From: Roseinatronobacter sp052379845
GTDB lineage: Bacteria; Pseudomonadota; Alphaproteobacteria; Rhodobacterales; Rhodobacteraceae
DNA: 64,000 bases
NCBI GenBank assembly: GCA_052379845.1
Contig: JBQTCF010000019.1
Reading direction: 5' to 3' (one strand)
The notes under the pieces were generated by a model. It was not told the DNA's origin and did not search any database. It saw only the letters and a program-made list of their open reading frames with translations. Of the stretch, positions 6,566 to 15,519 are shown piece by piece. Both the position numbers and the translations under genes were made by a program. How positions within the stretch are numbered: the stretch's first letter is position 1; each line of letters starts with the position of its first letter.

Positions 6566-8335
6566 ATGGCCATGACACCTGACCTTGACAACCGACGCGC
6601 CAGTATTCTGGGCATTCCGCTATGGGGGCGGGTTGTCATACTGTTTTTGATTGTCGTTGGCATTGGCCTGATCTGGTTCATGAATTCGTGGCTGTCCGAA
6701 CGGTTCACGGATTCGACACGCAACCGCGCTGAATTGCGGCTTGTGCTGTATTCCGGCAATATCCAGTCGGAACTACAACGAAATTCAGTGGTGCCGCTGT
6801 TGCTGGCGCGCGACCCTGAACTGATTGTCGCCTTGCGCGAAGGCAATTTTGCAACCACATCGCAGCGGTTGATTGATTTGCAGGGCGAAATCGGCGCGGC
6901 TTCGATTGAACTTCTGGACAATAACGGGCGTGTGGTCGGCGCGACGGATCGTGTTCATCTGGGCAAGAACCGCAGCGCCGATCAGGCTTTCGTCGATTCG
7001 CGGCGCACATCTGATACGGTGTTCATGGTCAAGGAACTGGACAGCGGGGGGTTCGGGTTTTCCTTTGCGCGCAGTATCAGGGTTGCAAATGATGTGCTGG
7101 GCGTTGTTGTCGTTGACGCCGACCTGTCGAAATTTGAACGCAGCTGGGCGGGGTTCGCTGATGCTGTGGCGCTGCTGGATTCCGGCGGGCGTATCATTCT
7201 GGCAACGGAACCGCGCTGGCGGGGCCGGTCACTGGAGGACGCACTGGCGCTACGGGACGCACCTTCAGCGATTGCCCGCGCCTTGCGGGCCACAGCGGAT
7301 TGGGCGCAACCCCCGCCTGATACGTTCGTGCGCGGCGAGGCCGTGTTGCGTTCCGAAGTGCGCGTGCCCTTCCGTGGCTGGCGGTTGGTCAGTTTCACGC
7401 GCTATGATTCGGTGCGCGAACGGGTCAACGCGGCGCTGGCGCTGGTGTTGACGGGCTTTGCCTTGCTGCTGGCGTTGACCTTCTATCTGGTCAGTCGCAG
7501 TGCGTGGTCCCAATCCGCGCTGTTCCAGCGCGAATCGCAGGATCTGCGCGCCTTGAACGCCCGTTTGCAGCGCGAAATCGCAACCCGATTGCGCGTGCAA
7601 AAGGATCTTGCCGTGGCTGAACAGACACTTGCGCAATCGGCCAAGCTGGCCACGCTGGGCGAAATGTCGGCGTCCGTCAGTCATGAGTTGAACCAGCCGC
7701 TGGCGGCGATGAAAACCTATCTTGCGGGGGCGCGCCTGTTGCTGAAGCGCAAGCGCACAGAAGAAGCGCTGGCGTCGTTCCAGCGCATTGACGGGTTGAT
7801 TGACCGCATGGGCGCCATTGCCCGCACGCTGAAATCCTTTGCCCGCAAGGGCGGAGAGGCATTTGCCCCCATTGATTTGCGCACCTGTCTGGGCGATGCC
7901 CTGACCATGATGGAACCCATGCTGCGTGATTGCCGCGTGTTGGTCGTGCGCACTGTGCCCCCCGAACCCGTCATGATCATGGGCGATTCGGTGCGCGTGG
8001 AACAAGTGATCCTGAACCTTGTGCGCAATGCGGTTGACGCCACGCGCGGCGTGAACGCGCCCCAGATCGACATTATCATCAGTCAGGGCGAAGCCGCAAA
8101 TTTGACTGTTCGTGATAATGGCCACGGTATTGCCGATATCGACAGCTTGTTCGAGCCGTTTTACACCACGAAAGTGGCCGGGCAGGGCGTCGGCCTTGGG
8201 TTGGCAATTTCGTCGGGAATTGTAAGTGACCATGGCGGCCGTTTGACGGCCATGAATGCCCCCGAAGGTGGCGCCGTGTTCGAAGTGGAATTGCCCAGAT
8301 ACCACAACAATGTGAAAAAAGATGCGGCTGAATAG
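6566..8335 (+). CDS. dctB: Membrane sensor histidine kinase, DctB-like
   Basis: This 589-residue kinase has a transmembrane segment near residues 20-40, a long periplasmic sensor region (probably a double PDC/Cache fold), a second membrane segment near 290-312 (LALVLTGFALLLALTFYLVS), then a coiled linker. The H-box ASVSHELNQPLAAMKTY carries the phosphoacceptor H373. N-box NLVRNAVDATRG, G1 VRDNGHGI, F-box FEPFYTTK and G2 GVGLGLAISSGIV are intact. The pattern matches DctB, the C4-dicarboxylate sensor, but no dctPQM or dctA transporter is nearby, so the ligand is inferred. The ATG at 6566 was chosen; the frame opens upstream with TTG. dctD follows after 105 bases. Confidence 0.85.
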   Translation: MAMTPDLDNRRASILGIPLWGRVVILFLIVVGIGLIWFMNSWLSERFTDSTRNRAELRLVLYSGNIQSELQRNSVVPLLLARDPELIVALREGNFATTSQRLIDLQGEIGAASIELLDNNGRVVGATDRVHLGKNRSADQAFVDSRRTSDTVFMVKELDSGGFGFSFARSIRVANDVLGVVVVDADLSKFERSWAGFADAVALLDSGGRIILATEPRWRGRSLEDALALRDAPSAIARALRATADWAQPPPDTFVRGEAVLRSEVRVPFRGWRLVSFTRYDSVRERVNAALALVLTGFALLLALTFYLVSRSAWSQSALFQRESQDLRALNARLQREIATRLRVQKDLAVAEQTLAQSAKLATLGEMSASVSHELNQPLAAMKTYLAGARLLLKRKRTEEALASFQRIDGLIDRMGAIARTLKSFARKGGEAFAPIDLRTCLGDALTMMEPMLRDCRVLVVRTVPPEPVMIMGDSVRVEQVILNLVRNAVDATRGVNAPQIDIIISQGEAANLTVRDNGHGIADIDSLFEPFYTTKVAGQGVGLGLAISSGIVSDHGGRLTAMNAPEGGAVFEVELPRYHNNVKKDAAE

Positions 8336-8440
8336 TGAGGTTTCGTTGAAACAAGCGCCGCGCCAATGCTGGCAGCAGAGTGTCACTGCCGGTATCAGGA
8401 TTTCAGGAAAAAGGGCGCAGGCCCGAGAGGAAACAAGAAC

Positions 8441-9778
8441 ATGACCCGCCACATGCGTGTTGCTATCGTAGATGACGAACAGGATATGCGCCAGTCCATC
8501 AGCCAATGGATGGCGCTTTCGGGTTTTGAAACCGAAACCTATTGCGATGGTCAGGAAGCGTTTGCCGCCATTGGCGCGGATTTTCCCGGCGTTGTGATCA
8601 CTGACATACGCATGCCTGGCATGGATGGCATGACCCTGTTGAAAAAGCTGGTCGCACAGGACAGCACCATCCCGGTCATCATGATTACCGGACATGGCGA
8701 TGTGCCCATCGCAGTGGAAGCCATGCGACTGGGTGCGTTCGATTTTCTGGAAAAACCCTTCGACCCTGAAAAGATGATGGCCTTGGCCGAAAAGGCCGTC
8801 AAGGCGCGGACCATGGCACTGGAAAGCCGCGCCTTGCGACATGAATTGTCCGACGGGACAACCATTATGCGCCGGTTGGTGGGCGCGTCTGACGTGATGC
8901 AGCGGTTGCGCGAAGATATTCTTGATGTCGGACAGGCGGATGGGCATGTCCTGATTGATGGCGAAACCGGCACCGGCAAAACATTGGTGGCGCATGCGCT
9001 GCATGCTGTGGGCGCGCGCGCGGGGCGCAAGCTGGTATCGGTCAGTTGTGCGGGCCATGCCGAGGCAGATCTTGTTGCCCGCCTGTTCGGCCCGCTGGAT
9101 GATGGTGCCGGAAAGCCCATTGTTGAAGAAGCGCGCGGCGGAACGCTGGTTCTGGAAGATATTGAGGCCATGTCGCCCGACACACAGGCGCGGCTGGTCG
9201 GTTTTCTGAATGATCAGGGCACCCCGCCCGACACCCGCATCATTGCTGTGTGCAACAGCCACACTGCCGGTCAGACAATCGAAGATGGCTTGCGCCCGGA
9301 CCTGTATTTCCGTCTGGCCGCGCATAAGCTGCTCTTGCCTCCCCTGCGCATGAGGGGCGAGGATATTCTGGCGCTGTTCGAAACCTATCTTGCGCAATTT
9401 GCAGATGAATACGGCTGCGCGGCCCCTGTGGTCAGCATGCCGGAAGCCGCGCAATTGCTGCAAGCCCCATGGCCCGGGAATGTGCGCCAGCTTGTCAACA
9501 TTGCCGAACGTGCCGTATTGCAAAGCAGGCGCGAAGATGGCGCGCTGATGTCGCTGATCATGGCCGATAACGAAGCCTCCAGCGAAGTCATGACAACCGA
9601 AGGCAAGCCCCTGAAGGAACATGTCGAAGCGTTCGAGCGGATGCTGATTGACAACACCATGCGCCGCCATAAAGGGTCAATTACAGCGGTGATGGAAGAA
9701 TTGCGCCTGCCGCGCCGGACGCTGAATGAAAAGATGGCGAAATACGGGTTGGTGCGGTCTGAATATGTGCAGGGCTAA
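8441..9778 (+). CDS. dctD: DctD-like response regulator lacking the sigma54-contact motif
   Basis: This 445-residue regulator has a receiver domain (phosphoacceptor D55 in VVITDIRMPG, K in EKPF), an AAA+ domain (Walker A DGETGTGKT near residue 173; arginine-rich DLYFRLAAHKL; LPPLRMRGEDIL) and a C-terminal Fis-type HTH (LRLPRRTLNEKMAKYGL). It differs from canonical DctD in two ways. The stretch between LFG and GGTL is 15 residues instead of about 21 and has no GAFTGA, and Walker B reads LVLEDIE rather than LFLDEIE. It may therefore act without sigma54, as shown for Rhodobacter capsulatus NtrC. The start has GAGAGG ten bases upstream. The partner kinase lies immediately before it. Confidence 0.85.
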   Translation: MTRHMRVAIVDDEQDMRQSISQWMALSGFETETYCDGQEAFAAIGADFPGVVITDIRMPGMDGMTLLKKLVAQDSTIPVIMITGHGDVPIAVEAMRLGAFDFLEKPFDPEKMMALAEKAVKARTMALESRALRHELSDGTTIMRRLVGASDVMQRLREDILDVGQADGHVLIDGETGTGKTLVAHALHAVGARAGRKLVSVSCAGHAEADLVARLFGPLDDGAGKPIVEEARGGTLVLEDIEAMSPDTQARLVGFLNDQGTPPDTRIIAVCNSHTAGQTIEDGLRPDLYFRLAAHKLLLPPLRMRGEDILALFETYLAQFADEYGCAAPVVSMPEAAQLLQAPWPGNVRQLVNIAERAVLQSRREDGALMSLIMADNEASSEVMTTEGKPLKEHVEAFERMLIDNTMRRHKGSITAVMEELRLPRRTLNEKMAKYGLVRSEYVQG

Positions 9779-9781
9779 GGA

Positions 9782-9833
9782 CGGGGGGGCTATGCCAACT
9801 TGGCCGGTCCCCCCCGATTCTGGAGTATTTTTT
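9782..9833 (+). terminator. Terminator-like hairpin after dctD
   Basis: CGGGGGGG (9782-9789) pairs with CCCCCCCG (9809-9816), and the loop holds a small GCCAA/TTGGC stem. A run of six T follows at 9828-9833, eleven bases beyond the stem. It starts three bases after the dctD stop. The gap to the T-run makes it imperfect. Confidence 0.5.
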
Positions 9834-10291
9834 GCCCAACAAGCGCCGCTGATATGCGCAATGTAAAAAACGCCATTGTATTTTCGTCACGTTCGCCCTT
9901 ATGTTGAACATGTAAGGATGCGCCGCAAACCGCGGTTGCCCGAACGAATTTCGCTGCGTTGGACGAATGGCGCGCCTTTTTGGCCCCCTCTTTACCCTCC
10001 GCAGATGGATAGGCCGCAAGGCTTGAATTGCCGGTTCTGCATGACAGCAGGTCAGGCACACTTAAAACGCATCGCGCTACTGCGGTGTTCAGGAAACATG
10101 ATGACAGGCGTCGAAACCAAACCACCATGCCGCCGCGAAAGGGAAATTTCCTTGACCGCAGCGGCGGTGGTTTCTTCGTGTCTGCCACCCCCTCAGACAA
10201 GTCACGCGCCAGATGGCGTGCGTGGTTCTGACGCTTCCATGCGAAGCCAGGTCAGGCACAGCCCGCCAGGTGCTGCGTGCAATGGATTTAT
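9834..10291 (+). promoter_or_regulatory. Long untranslated leader region of rne
   Basis: About 460 bases without a convincing gene lie before rne. The main structure is a stem pairing AAACCACC...CCGCCGC (10119-10136) with GCGGCGGTGGTTT (10161-10173), with a small bulge and a 24-base loop. Long structured leaders that let RNase E cleave its own mRNA are known in enterobacteria; a similar role here is inferred. No clear sigma70 promoter could be fixed by eye. A 136-codon open frame on the minus strand has no family resemblance and was not called. Confidence 0.35.
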
Positions 10292-13174
10292 ATGGCACAG
10301 AAAATGCTTATCGATGCCACCCACGCGGAAGAAACCCGCGTTGTGGTGGTGGACGGCAACAAGGTCGAGGAATTCGATTTTGAAACCGCAAGTCGGCGTC
10401 AGTTGGCAGGAAATATCTATCTTGCAAAAGTAACGCGCGTCGAACCTTCGCTTCAGGCGGCCTTTGTTGATTATGGTGGCAACAGGCACGGCTTTCTTGC
10501 ATTCAACGAAATTCATCCGGATTATTACCAAATTCCGGCAGAAGACCGCGCCGCCCTGCTTGCGGAAGAACGCGCTAGCGTGCGTGAGCAAGATGATGAT
10601 GAGCGTGCACCAAGCGCTGAAAAAGCTGAAAAACCTGCTAAAAAGCCGCGTCGTTCGTCGAACCGGCGCAAGCCTGCGGCGAAAGCTGAAACTGTCAGCA
10701 GTTCCGACACGGTGGAAACCCGTGATGTGTCCGGCATGGACATTCTGGACAGCGGCGATGACCGCGACGGTGACACGCTTATTGATGACGGCTTCGGCGT
10801 TGCGCCAGCGGCAGATTCTGGCGTTCTGGACACTGCTGAAACACCAGAGGAAAGTCAGGCCGCAGGTGATGACGCGGCCATTGCGGAAAATGACCTGTCC
10901 GCACCAGATGACGCTGTGACGCCCGAACCCACTGACGACACCACCGAGGGCCCGTATCGCGCTGCGGATCATGCTGCCGAAAACGATGACCGGATAGAAG
11001 CGGTTTCCGAAGGCGGCGACCCTGCGGAAGAAGTGCAGGTGCGCCGCAAGCCACGGGCGCGCCGCTACAAGATTCAGGAAGTTGTCCGTGTGCGCCAGAT
11101 TATGCTGGTGCAGGTCGTCAAGGAAGAACGCGGCAACAAGGGTGCGGCACTTACGACATATCTTTCACTTGCAGGGCGCTATTGCGTCCTGATGCCCAAC
11201 ACCGCGCGCGGGGGTGGGATCAGTCGCAAAATTACCAATGCGGCTGACCGCCAGAAGCTGAAGGCCATCGCCAACGAAATTGAAATGCCCGAAGGCGCGG
11301 GCCTGATTATCCGGACCGCTGGCGCGAACCGCACCAAGGCCGAGATCAAGCGCGATTATGAATACCTGTTCCGCCTGTGGGAACAGATCCGCGAGTTGAC
11401 GCTGAAATCCATCGCGCCAACCCCGATCTATGAAGAAGGCAATCTGATCAAGCGGTCCATCCGCGACTTGTATAACCGCGAGATTGACGAAGTTCTGGTC
11501 GAAGGGGATGCAGGGTATCGCGTCGCCAAGGACTTCATGAAAATGATCATGCCGTCCCACGCCAAGAACGTGAAACCCTATAATGATACAATGCCGCTTT
11601 TTGCGCGGTATCAGGTCGAAAGTTATCTTGGCGGGATGTTCAACCCTACGGTGCAGCTGCCATCGGGCGGGTATATCGTTATTGGTGTGACCGAAGCGCT
11701 GGTGGCGATCGACATCAACTCTGGTCGGGCAACGCGCGAAGGGTCCATCGAAGACACTGCGCTGAAAACCAACCTTGAAGCCGCCGCAGAAATAGCGCGC
11801 CAGCTTCGCTTGCGCGACCTTGCGGGCCTGATTGTCATTGACTTCATCGACATGGAGGAACGCAAGAACAACGCCGCCGTTGAGAAGATGTTGAAAGACA
11901 AGCTGAAATCGGACCGTGCGCGCATTCAGGTGGGCCGCATTTCGGGTTTCGGGTTGTTGGAAATGTCGCGCCAGCGTTTGCGCCCCGGCATGCTGGAAGC
12001 GACCACCCAGCCTTGCCCGCATTGCCACGGCACGGGCCTTATCCGGTCGGATGACAGTATGGGTCTGACCATCCTGCGCCAGATCGAGGAAGAAGGCACG
12101 CGCGGCAAATCGCGCGAGGTTCTGGTGCGCGCGCCTGCGGGGGCCGTGAACTTCCTGTTCAACTTCAAGCGCGAACATATCGCCCAGATTGAAGCGCGCT
12201 ATGGCATGGCCGTTCGTCTGGAGGCCGACCCCATGATGGTCAGCCCGGATTTCAGCCTTGAAAAGTTCAAGACAGCAACGCGTGTTTCCGTGCAACCAAG
12301 CGCTGCGGTTGTGTCACTCAATGCCAGCCATATGTCCGACCCCACCGAGCCGGAGGAGGAGGACGAGGTTGAAGCCATCGTGGCGGAAGCGGTGACCCAG
12401 CCCGATGACCCCGAGGAGGCGGCCGACCAGCCCCGCAAGAAACGTCGTCGTCGCAGGCGCAAGCGCGGCGGCAAGGAGAATGGTGCAGAAGGTTTCGACG
12501 CGCAGGATGACGATCAGGCAGAAACCGATGCGGTAGAAGAGGCCGTGAAGGCCCCACAAGAAGACGCGCCTGTTGCTGCTGCGGATGTGCCGCCAATCGC
12601 GGAGGCAGAGGAAGTAGCCGTCAAACCCAAGCGCACGCGCAAACCCCGCGCGAAAAAGCTGCCTGAACCCGTGGTAGAAGTGCCTGCCACTGACGAAGCG
12701 CCGCAACAGGCTGCTGCCCCGGAAAAGGAAACGCCACAGGAAAAGCCGGCCAGAAAGCCCCGCGCGCGGCGTAAACCCGCTGCGAAAGCTGCAGATCCTG
12801 CGCCCGCAAGCGTTGATGGCATCCCGGATTCTGCGGCTCCGGCGGTTGATGGCACCCCTGACGCTGCGGCGCCAGCCGGTGCGGACAGCACCGAGACTGT
12901 GGCGCCAGCGGGCACTGACAGCCCGGAACCTGTGGTCAGTGCTGAAGTGCCCCAGGTGGTGGAGTCGTTGGTCGTGGAACCCGCACCTGGGGGTCAGGAT
13001 GATGCGCCTGAAGCCCCCGCTGACGGGGTGGCAGCGGGTCTGGATGTGCAGACCCCCGCAGCGCCAGTGGGCCAGTCCGAGGGGGATCCCGTCGCGGTTG
13101 ACGAAACACCAAAGGCCGACCCGCCCGCCAAACCGGAACCCAAACGCCGGGGTTGGTGGTCGCTGAAAATCTGA
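10292..13174 (+). CDS. rne: Ribonuclease E
   Basis: This 960-residue endoribonuclease is the core of mRNA decay and rRNA processing. The N-terminal S1-like domain (MLIDATHAEETRVVVVDGNK) is split by an acidic insert (about residues 82-255), a feature of alphaproteobacterial RNase E. The DNase I-like domain has the metal ligands D474 (VAIDINSGRATREG) and D517 (LIVIDFIDM). The zinc-link cysteines are C575 and C578 (PCPHCHGTG). The C-terminal third is disordered, with arginine/lysine blocks (RKKRRRRRRK) and Pro/Ala/Glu stretches, expected for the RNA-binding and degradosome scaffold. The ATG at 10292 gives the conserved MAQKMLID start. Confidence 0.96.
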   Translation: MAQKMLIDATHAEETRVVVVDGNKVEEFDFETASRRQLAGNIYLAKVTRVEPSLQAAFVDYGGNRHGFLAFNEIHPDYYQIPAEDRAALLAEERASVREQDDDERAPSAEKAEKPAKKPRRSSNRRKPAAKAETVSSSDTVETRDVSGMDILDSGDDRDGDTLIDDGFGVAPAADSGVLDTAETPEESQAAGDDAAIAENDLSAPDDAVTPEPTDDTTEGPYRAADHAAENDDRIEAVSEGGDPAEEVQVRRKPRARRYKIQEVVRVRQIMLVQVVKEERGNKGAALTTYLSLAGRYCVLMPNTARGGGISRKITNAADRQKLKAIANEIEMPEGAGLIIRTAGANRTKAEIKRDYEYLFRLWEQIRELTLKSIAPTPIYEEGNLIKRSIRDLYNREIDEVLVEGDAGYRVAKDFMKMIMPSHAKNVKPYNDTMPLFARYQVESYLGGMFNPTVQLPSGGYIVIGVTEALVAIDINSGRATREGSIEDTALKTNLEAAAEIARQLRLRDLAGLIVIDFIDMEERKNNAAVEKMLKDKLKSDRARIQVGRISGFGLLEMSRQRLRPGMLEATTQPCPHCHGTGLIRSDDSMGLTILRQIEEEGTRGKSREVLVRAPAGAVNFLFNFKREHIAQIEARYGMAVRLEADPMMVSPDFSLEKFKTATRVSVQPSAAVVSLNASHMSDPTEPEEEDEVEAIVAEAVTQPDDPEEAADQPRKKRRRRRRKRGGKENGAEGFDAQDDDQAETDAVEEAVKAPQEDAPVAAADVPPIAEAEEVAVKPKRTRKPRAKKLPEPVVEVPATDEAPQQAAAPEKETPQEKPARKPRARRKPAAKAADPAPASVDGIPDSAAPAVDGTPDAAAPAGADSTETVAPAGTDSPEPVVSAEVPQVVESLVVEPAPGGQDDAPEAPADGVAAGLDVQTPAAPVGQSEGDPVAVDETPKADPPAKPEPKRRGWWSLKI

Positions 13175-13180
13175 ATACAA

Positions 13181-13211
13181 AAGGGGCATCCGCCGGGGTG
13201 CCCCTTCTTTG
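13181..13211 (+). terminator. Rho-independent terminator of rne
   Basis: AAGGGGCA (13181-13188) pairs with TGCCCCTT (13199-13206) around a ten-base loop, followed by CTTTG. It begins seven bases after the rne stop. Confidence 0.75.
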
Positions 13212-13309
13212 TTGGAAGGTTGCGCCATGTTGACGCAGGCCACATGAATGTGACGTGCTGTTCAACCTTATTGGGTGTAGCTACGAAAAACATGTTTGTT
13301 GGGAACTTG

Positions 13310-13415
13310 GAACATGTCACGTTCATTCGCTGTGATAAGACATGTTCTGACTTAGTGATTGCGCATGTGCCAGAAGCTCAAAACCGGTTCCCAATTTTGA
13401 GCAACATGCATTAAC
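13310..13415. repeat. Dispersed two-hairpin intergenic repeat, copy 3
   Basis: This divergent copy keeps GCTCAAAA-N11-TTTTGAGC, flanked by GCATGT / ACATGC, and a first hairpin AACATGT / ACATGTT. The left arm (13313-13326) is also complementary to 13244-13257, with two G-U pairs, so a larger alternative fold is possible. It lies between rne and ccdA, after the rne terminator. The gap 13212-13309 holds nothing else recognisable. Confidence 0.75.
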
Positions 13416-13433
13416 CAAGGGGCAAGCAACCAC

Positions 13434-14252
13434 ATGTTTGGAATAGACGTATTCGACGCCGCCATGATGCCAGCGCTGTTGATTGCGTTGGGGGCGGGGG
13501 TGCTGTCGTTCCTGTCGCCCTGCGTTTTGCCCATTGTGCCGCCATATCTGGCCTATATGGGCGGAATCACGATGCAAGACATGACCAGTGACGGTCGCGC
13601 CAGCCGCCGCGCGATTGTGCCTGCATTGTTTTTTGTCATGGGGCTGTCGACAGTGTTCCTGTTGCTGGGGTTCACGGCGTCCACCATGGGGCACCTGTTC
13701 TTGCGCAATGCCGAAATGTTCGGCCAGATTGCGGGCATTGTGGTCATTGCTTTCGGGCTGCATTTTCTGGGGGCATACCGGCTGCTTGGGCGCGGTGTTG
13801 CATCGGCATTGCAGCGGGTCAATGTGGAACCGCCCGCCTTTTTGACGGTCTCTTTCCTGTCGCGCGACCTGCGGTTTGATGCCGGTGATCGTGGCGGTTC
13901 GGCATTCGGGGCCTATGTTCTGGGGCTGGCTTTTGCGTTCGGGTGGACACCATGCATAGGCCCGGTTCTGGGGGCGATTCTGTCCTTGGCGGCGACCGAA
14001 ACAACCGTTGCACGCGGCACGGCCATGTTAGGCGTCTATGCGCTGGGGCTGGGGCTGCCCTTCTTGTTGGCGGCTGTGTTTGTCCAGCGGTCCATCACCC
14101 TTATGACGCGGCTAAAGCGCCACATGGGCGTCATCGAAAAAGTCATGGGGCTTTTGCTGCTGGCAGTGGGCCTTGCGCTGGTCACGGGCGCGTTTTCCGC
14201 ATTTTCCTGGTGGTTGCTGGAAACCTTCCCGGCCATGTCCAGACTGGGTTAG
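13434..14252 (+). CDS. ccdA: Cytochrome c biogenesis / thiol transport protein CcdA
   Basis: This 272-residue polytopic membrane protein has about six transmembrane helices. The redox cysteines that pass electrons from cytoplasmic thioredoxin to periplasmic partners are C30 (SFLSPCVLPIVPPY) and C174 (FGWTPCIGPVLGAIL). The family supports cytochrome c maturation by keeping apocytochrome thiols reduced, which fits the many c-type cytochromes encoded further on (ccoO, ccoP and the anchored cytochrome c). AAGGGG lies twelve bases before the ATG. It converges on the DUF1489 gene with twelve bases between stops. Confidence 0.93.
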   Translation: MFGIDVFDAAMMPALLIALGAGVLSFLSPCVLPIVPPYLAYMGGITMQDMTSDGRASRRAIVPALFFVMGLSTVFLLLGFTASTMGHLFLRNAEMFGQIAGIVVIAFGLHFLGAYRLLGRGVASALQRVNVEPPAFLTVSFLSRDLRFDAGDRGGSAFGAYVLGLAFAFGWTPCIGPVLGAILSLAATETTVARGTAMLGVYALGLGLPFLLAAVFVQRSITLMTRLKRHMGVIEKVMGLLLLAVGLALVTGAFSAFSWWLLETFPAMSRLG

Positions 14253-14264
14253 GTCCGGACTGGG

Positions 14265-14696
14265 TTAGCGCAACCCAAGTTCGGCCAGCGCGGCGTCCAG
14301 TTCGGGCGGAAGCGTATCATCGCCCTTGCGCGCCTGTGGCAGGTCCGGTGGTGCATCAGCAGGTTTCAGGTAGCGCCAGCCCTGAAACGGGCGTTTGGGC
14401 GCGGCAGCAGTGCGTATGATCTGCGGGTCCAGCACGATGGCGCAGCGCGTGATTCCATCGCCACCCACCACTTCATCAAGCCGCAAGATGGTTTGTCGCG
14501 CAAGCACGGACCCTTTGAACACCCAGTACAGCGACCCGCCCGCAAGCAATTCTTCGCTGCGCTTGGGCCACATACGGGTAATATGACGCGGCAAGCCATC
14601 CTGTCCTTTGGCCTGCGGGCTGCGTTGCCACTGCACCAGATCGTCGACATCATCCGCGCCGACGCAAAGCTTTATAAGATGAACTTTTGCCGTCAT
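14265..14696 (-). CDS. DUF1489 family protein
   Basis: This 143-residue soluble protein starts MTAKVHLIKLCVGADDVDDL and has the RMWPKRSEELLAGGSLYWVFKG segment characteristic of DUF1489, a family found in alphaproteobacteria with no established function. The ATG at 14696 gives the usual family start; the open frame continues upstream without homology. It converges with ccdA. Confidence 0.85.
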   Translation of the reverse strand: MTAKVHLIKLCVGADDVDDLVQWQRSPQAKGQDGLPRHITRMWPKRSEELLAGGSLYWVFKGSVLARQTILRLDEVVGGDGITRCAIVLDPQIIRTAAAPKRPFQGWRYLKPADAPPDLPQARKGDDTLPPELDAALAELGLR

Positions 14697-14914
14697 GCCC
14701 CACCTGTTGACCGCTGCCTTGGTCATAGGGTTTTTTACCCGAAGGGCAAGGGCAACCATGCCCCGACAACCCCGCCGCCCGCCCCGAAAAACCTGTTCGA
14801 CGCCGCAAACCCGGATATTCCTGCTTTTCTCGGGCGTCGCAGTGCTGTCTGGGGCCTTGTTCGATGCGATCTTACGGGCTACAGATACACCAAACCGGAC
14901 AGGGAATAGTTGCG

Positions 14915-15424
14915 ATGGTATTCAAAGGTATTTTGCGCGGCACTGCGGTTCTGACCCTGGCGCTTGCGGTTTCAGGCTGCGGTGGCGGGTTCGGGAACAT
15001 GTTTCAGGGTGGCGAACGCTCGCGGCAGGCCGCAGCAGAAATCCACTCTGAAAACCGCTTGTCAGGTGGCACAACGCGCGAATCCACGATTTGGGACCTG
15101 TTTTCCGGCGGTCAGGATCTGAATGTCTCGGTTGAGGTGAACCGCTATTTGTGGAATGCCTCCCTAGAGGTGCTGGACTTCCTGCCTATCCAGTCCGTCG
15201 ACCCGTTTTCCGGTGTGATTGTGACAGGTTTCGGCACACCGCCCGGCGGTGGGCAGGCCTATCGCGCGGCGATTCTGGTCAATGACCCCGCGCTTGACGC
15301 CCGGTCGCTGAATGTTGCCATCATGACGCGCAGTGGCCCGGCCAGCCGCGAAACCATCCGCGCTGTCGAAGATGCCATTTTGACACGCGCCCGCCAGCTT
15401 CGCATTCAGGATCGCGGGCTTTAA
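14915..15424 (+). CDS. DUF3576 domain lipoprotein
   Basis: This 169-residue predicted lipoprotein has a signal peptide ending in the lipobox LAVSGC, near residue 21. The rest resembles DUF3576 (STIWDLFSGG ... VEVNRYLWNASLEVLDFLPI...DPFSGVI). The role is unknown; its conserved place before leuS and lptE in alphaproteobacteria suggests a link to outer-membrane or envelope assembly, which is an inference. CAGGGA precedes the ATG at 14915. Confidence 0.85.
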   Translation: MVFKGILRGTAVLTLALAVSGCGGGFGNMFQGGERSRQAAAEIHSENRLSGGTTRESTIWDLFSGGQDLNVSVEVNRYLWNASLEVLDFLPIQSVDPFSGVIVTGFGTPPGGGQAYRAAILVNDPALDARSLNVAIMTRSGPASRETIRAVEDAILTRARQLRIQDRGL

Positions 15425-15457
15425 CACCCGCTGGACCTTGTGCGACCACAGCGCTAG

Positions 15458-15487
15458 AAACGCCGGGCCGGTCGCGCCCGGCGTTTT
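15458..15487 (+). terminator. Rho-independent terminator before leuS
   Basis: AAACGCCGGGC (15458-15468) pairs with GCCCGGCGTTT (15476-15486) around a seven-base loop, ending in TTTTC. It lies 34 bases after the DUF3576 gene and 32 bases before the leuS start, so a leuS promoter must lie within or upstream of it, or read-through must occur. Confidence 0.75.
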
Positions 15488-15519
15488 CATTGCCCGACTG
15501 CCATCAGGAAAGAACCAAC

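Noticed and set aside
7265..9670. An 801-codon minus-strand open frame opposite dctB and dctD
   Set aside because: Composition is that of a reverse-complement shadow; the sense-strand proteins have intact catalytic motifs throughout.
9790..10200. A 136-codon minus-strand open frame in the rne leader
   Set aside because: Mixed, low-quality composition with no ribosome site; the C-terminal part overlaps the dctD terminator. A small transcript is possible but unsupported.
14695..15051. A 118-codon plus-strand frame with a short hydrophobic stretch overlapping the DUF3576 start
   Set aside because: It runs out of frame into the DUF3576 gene, which has a clear lipoprotein signal and ribosome site; its tail is Arg-rich shadow sequence.
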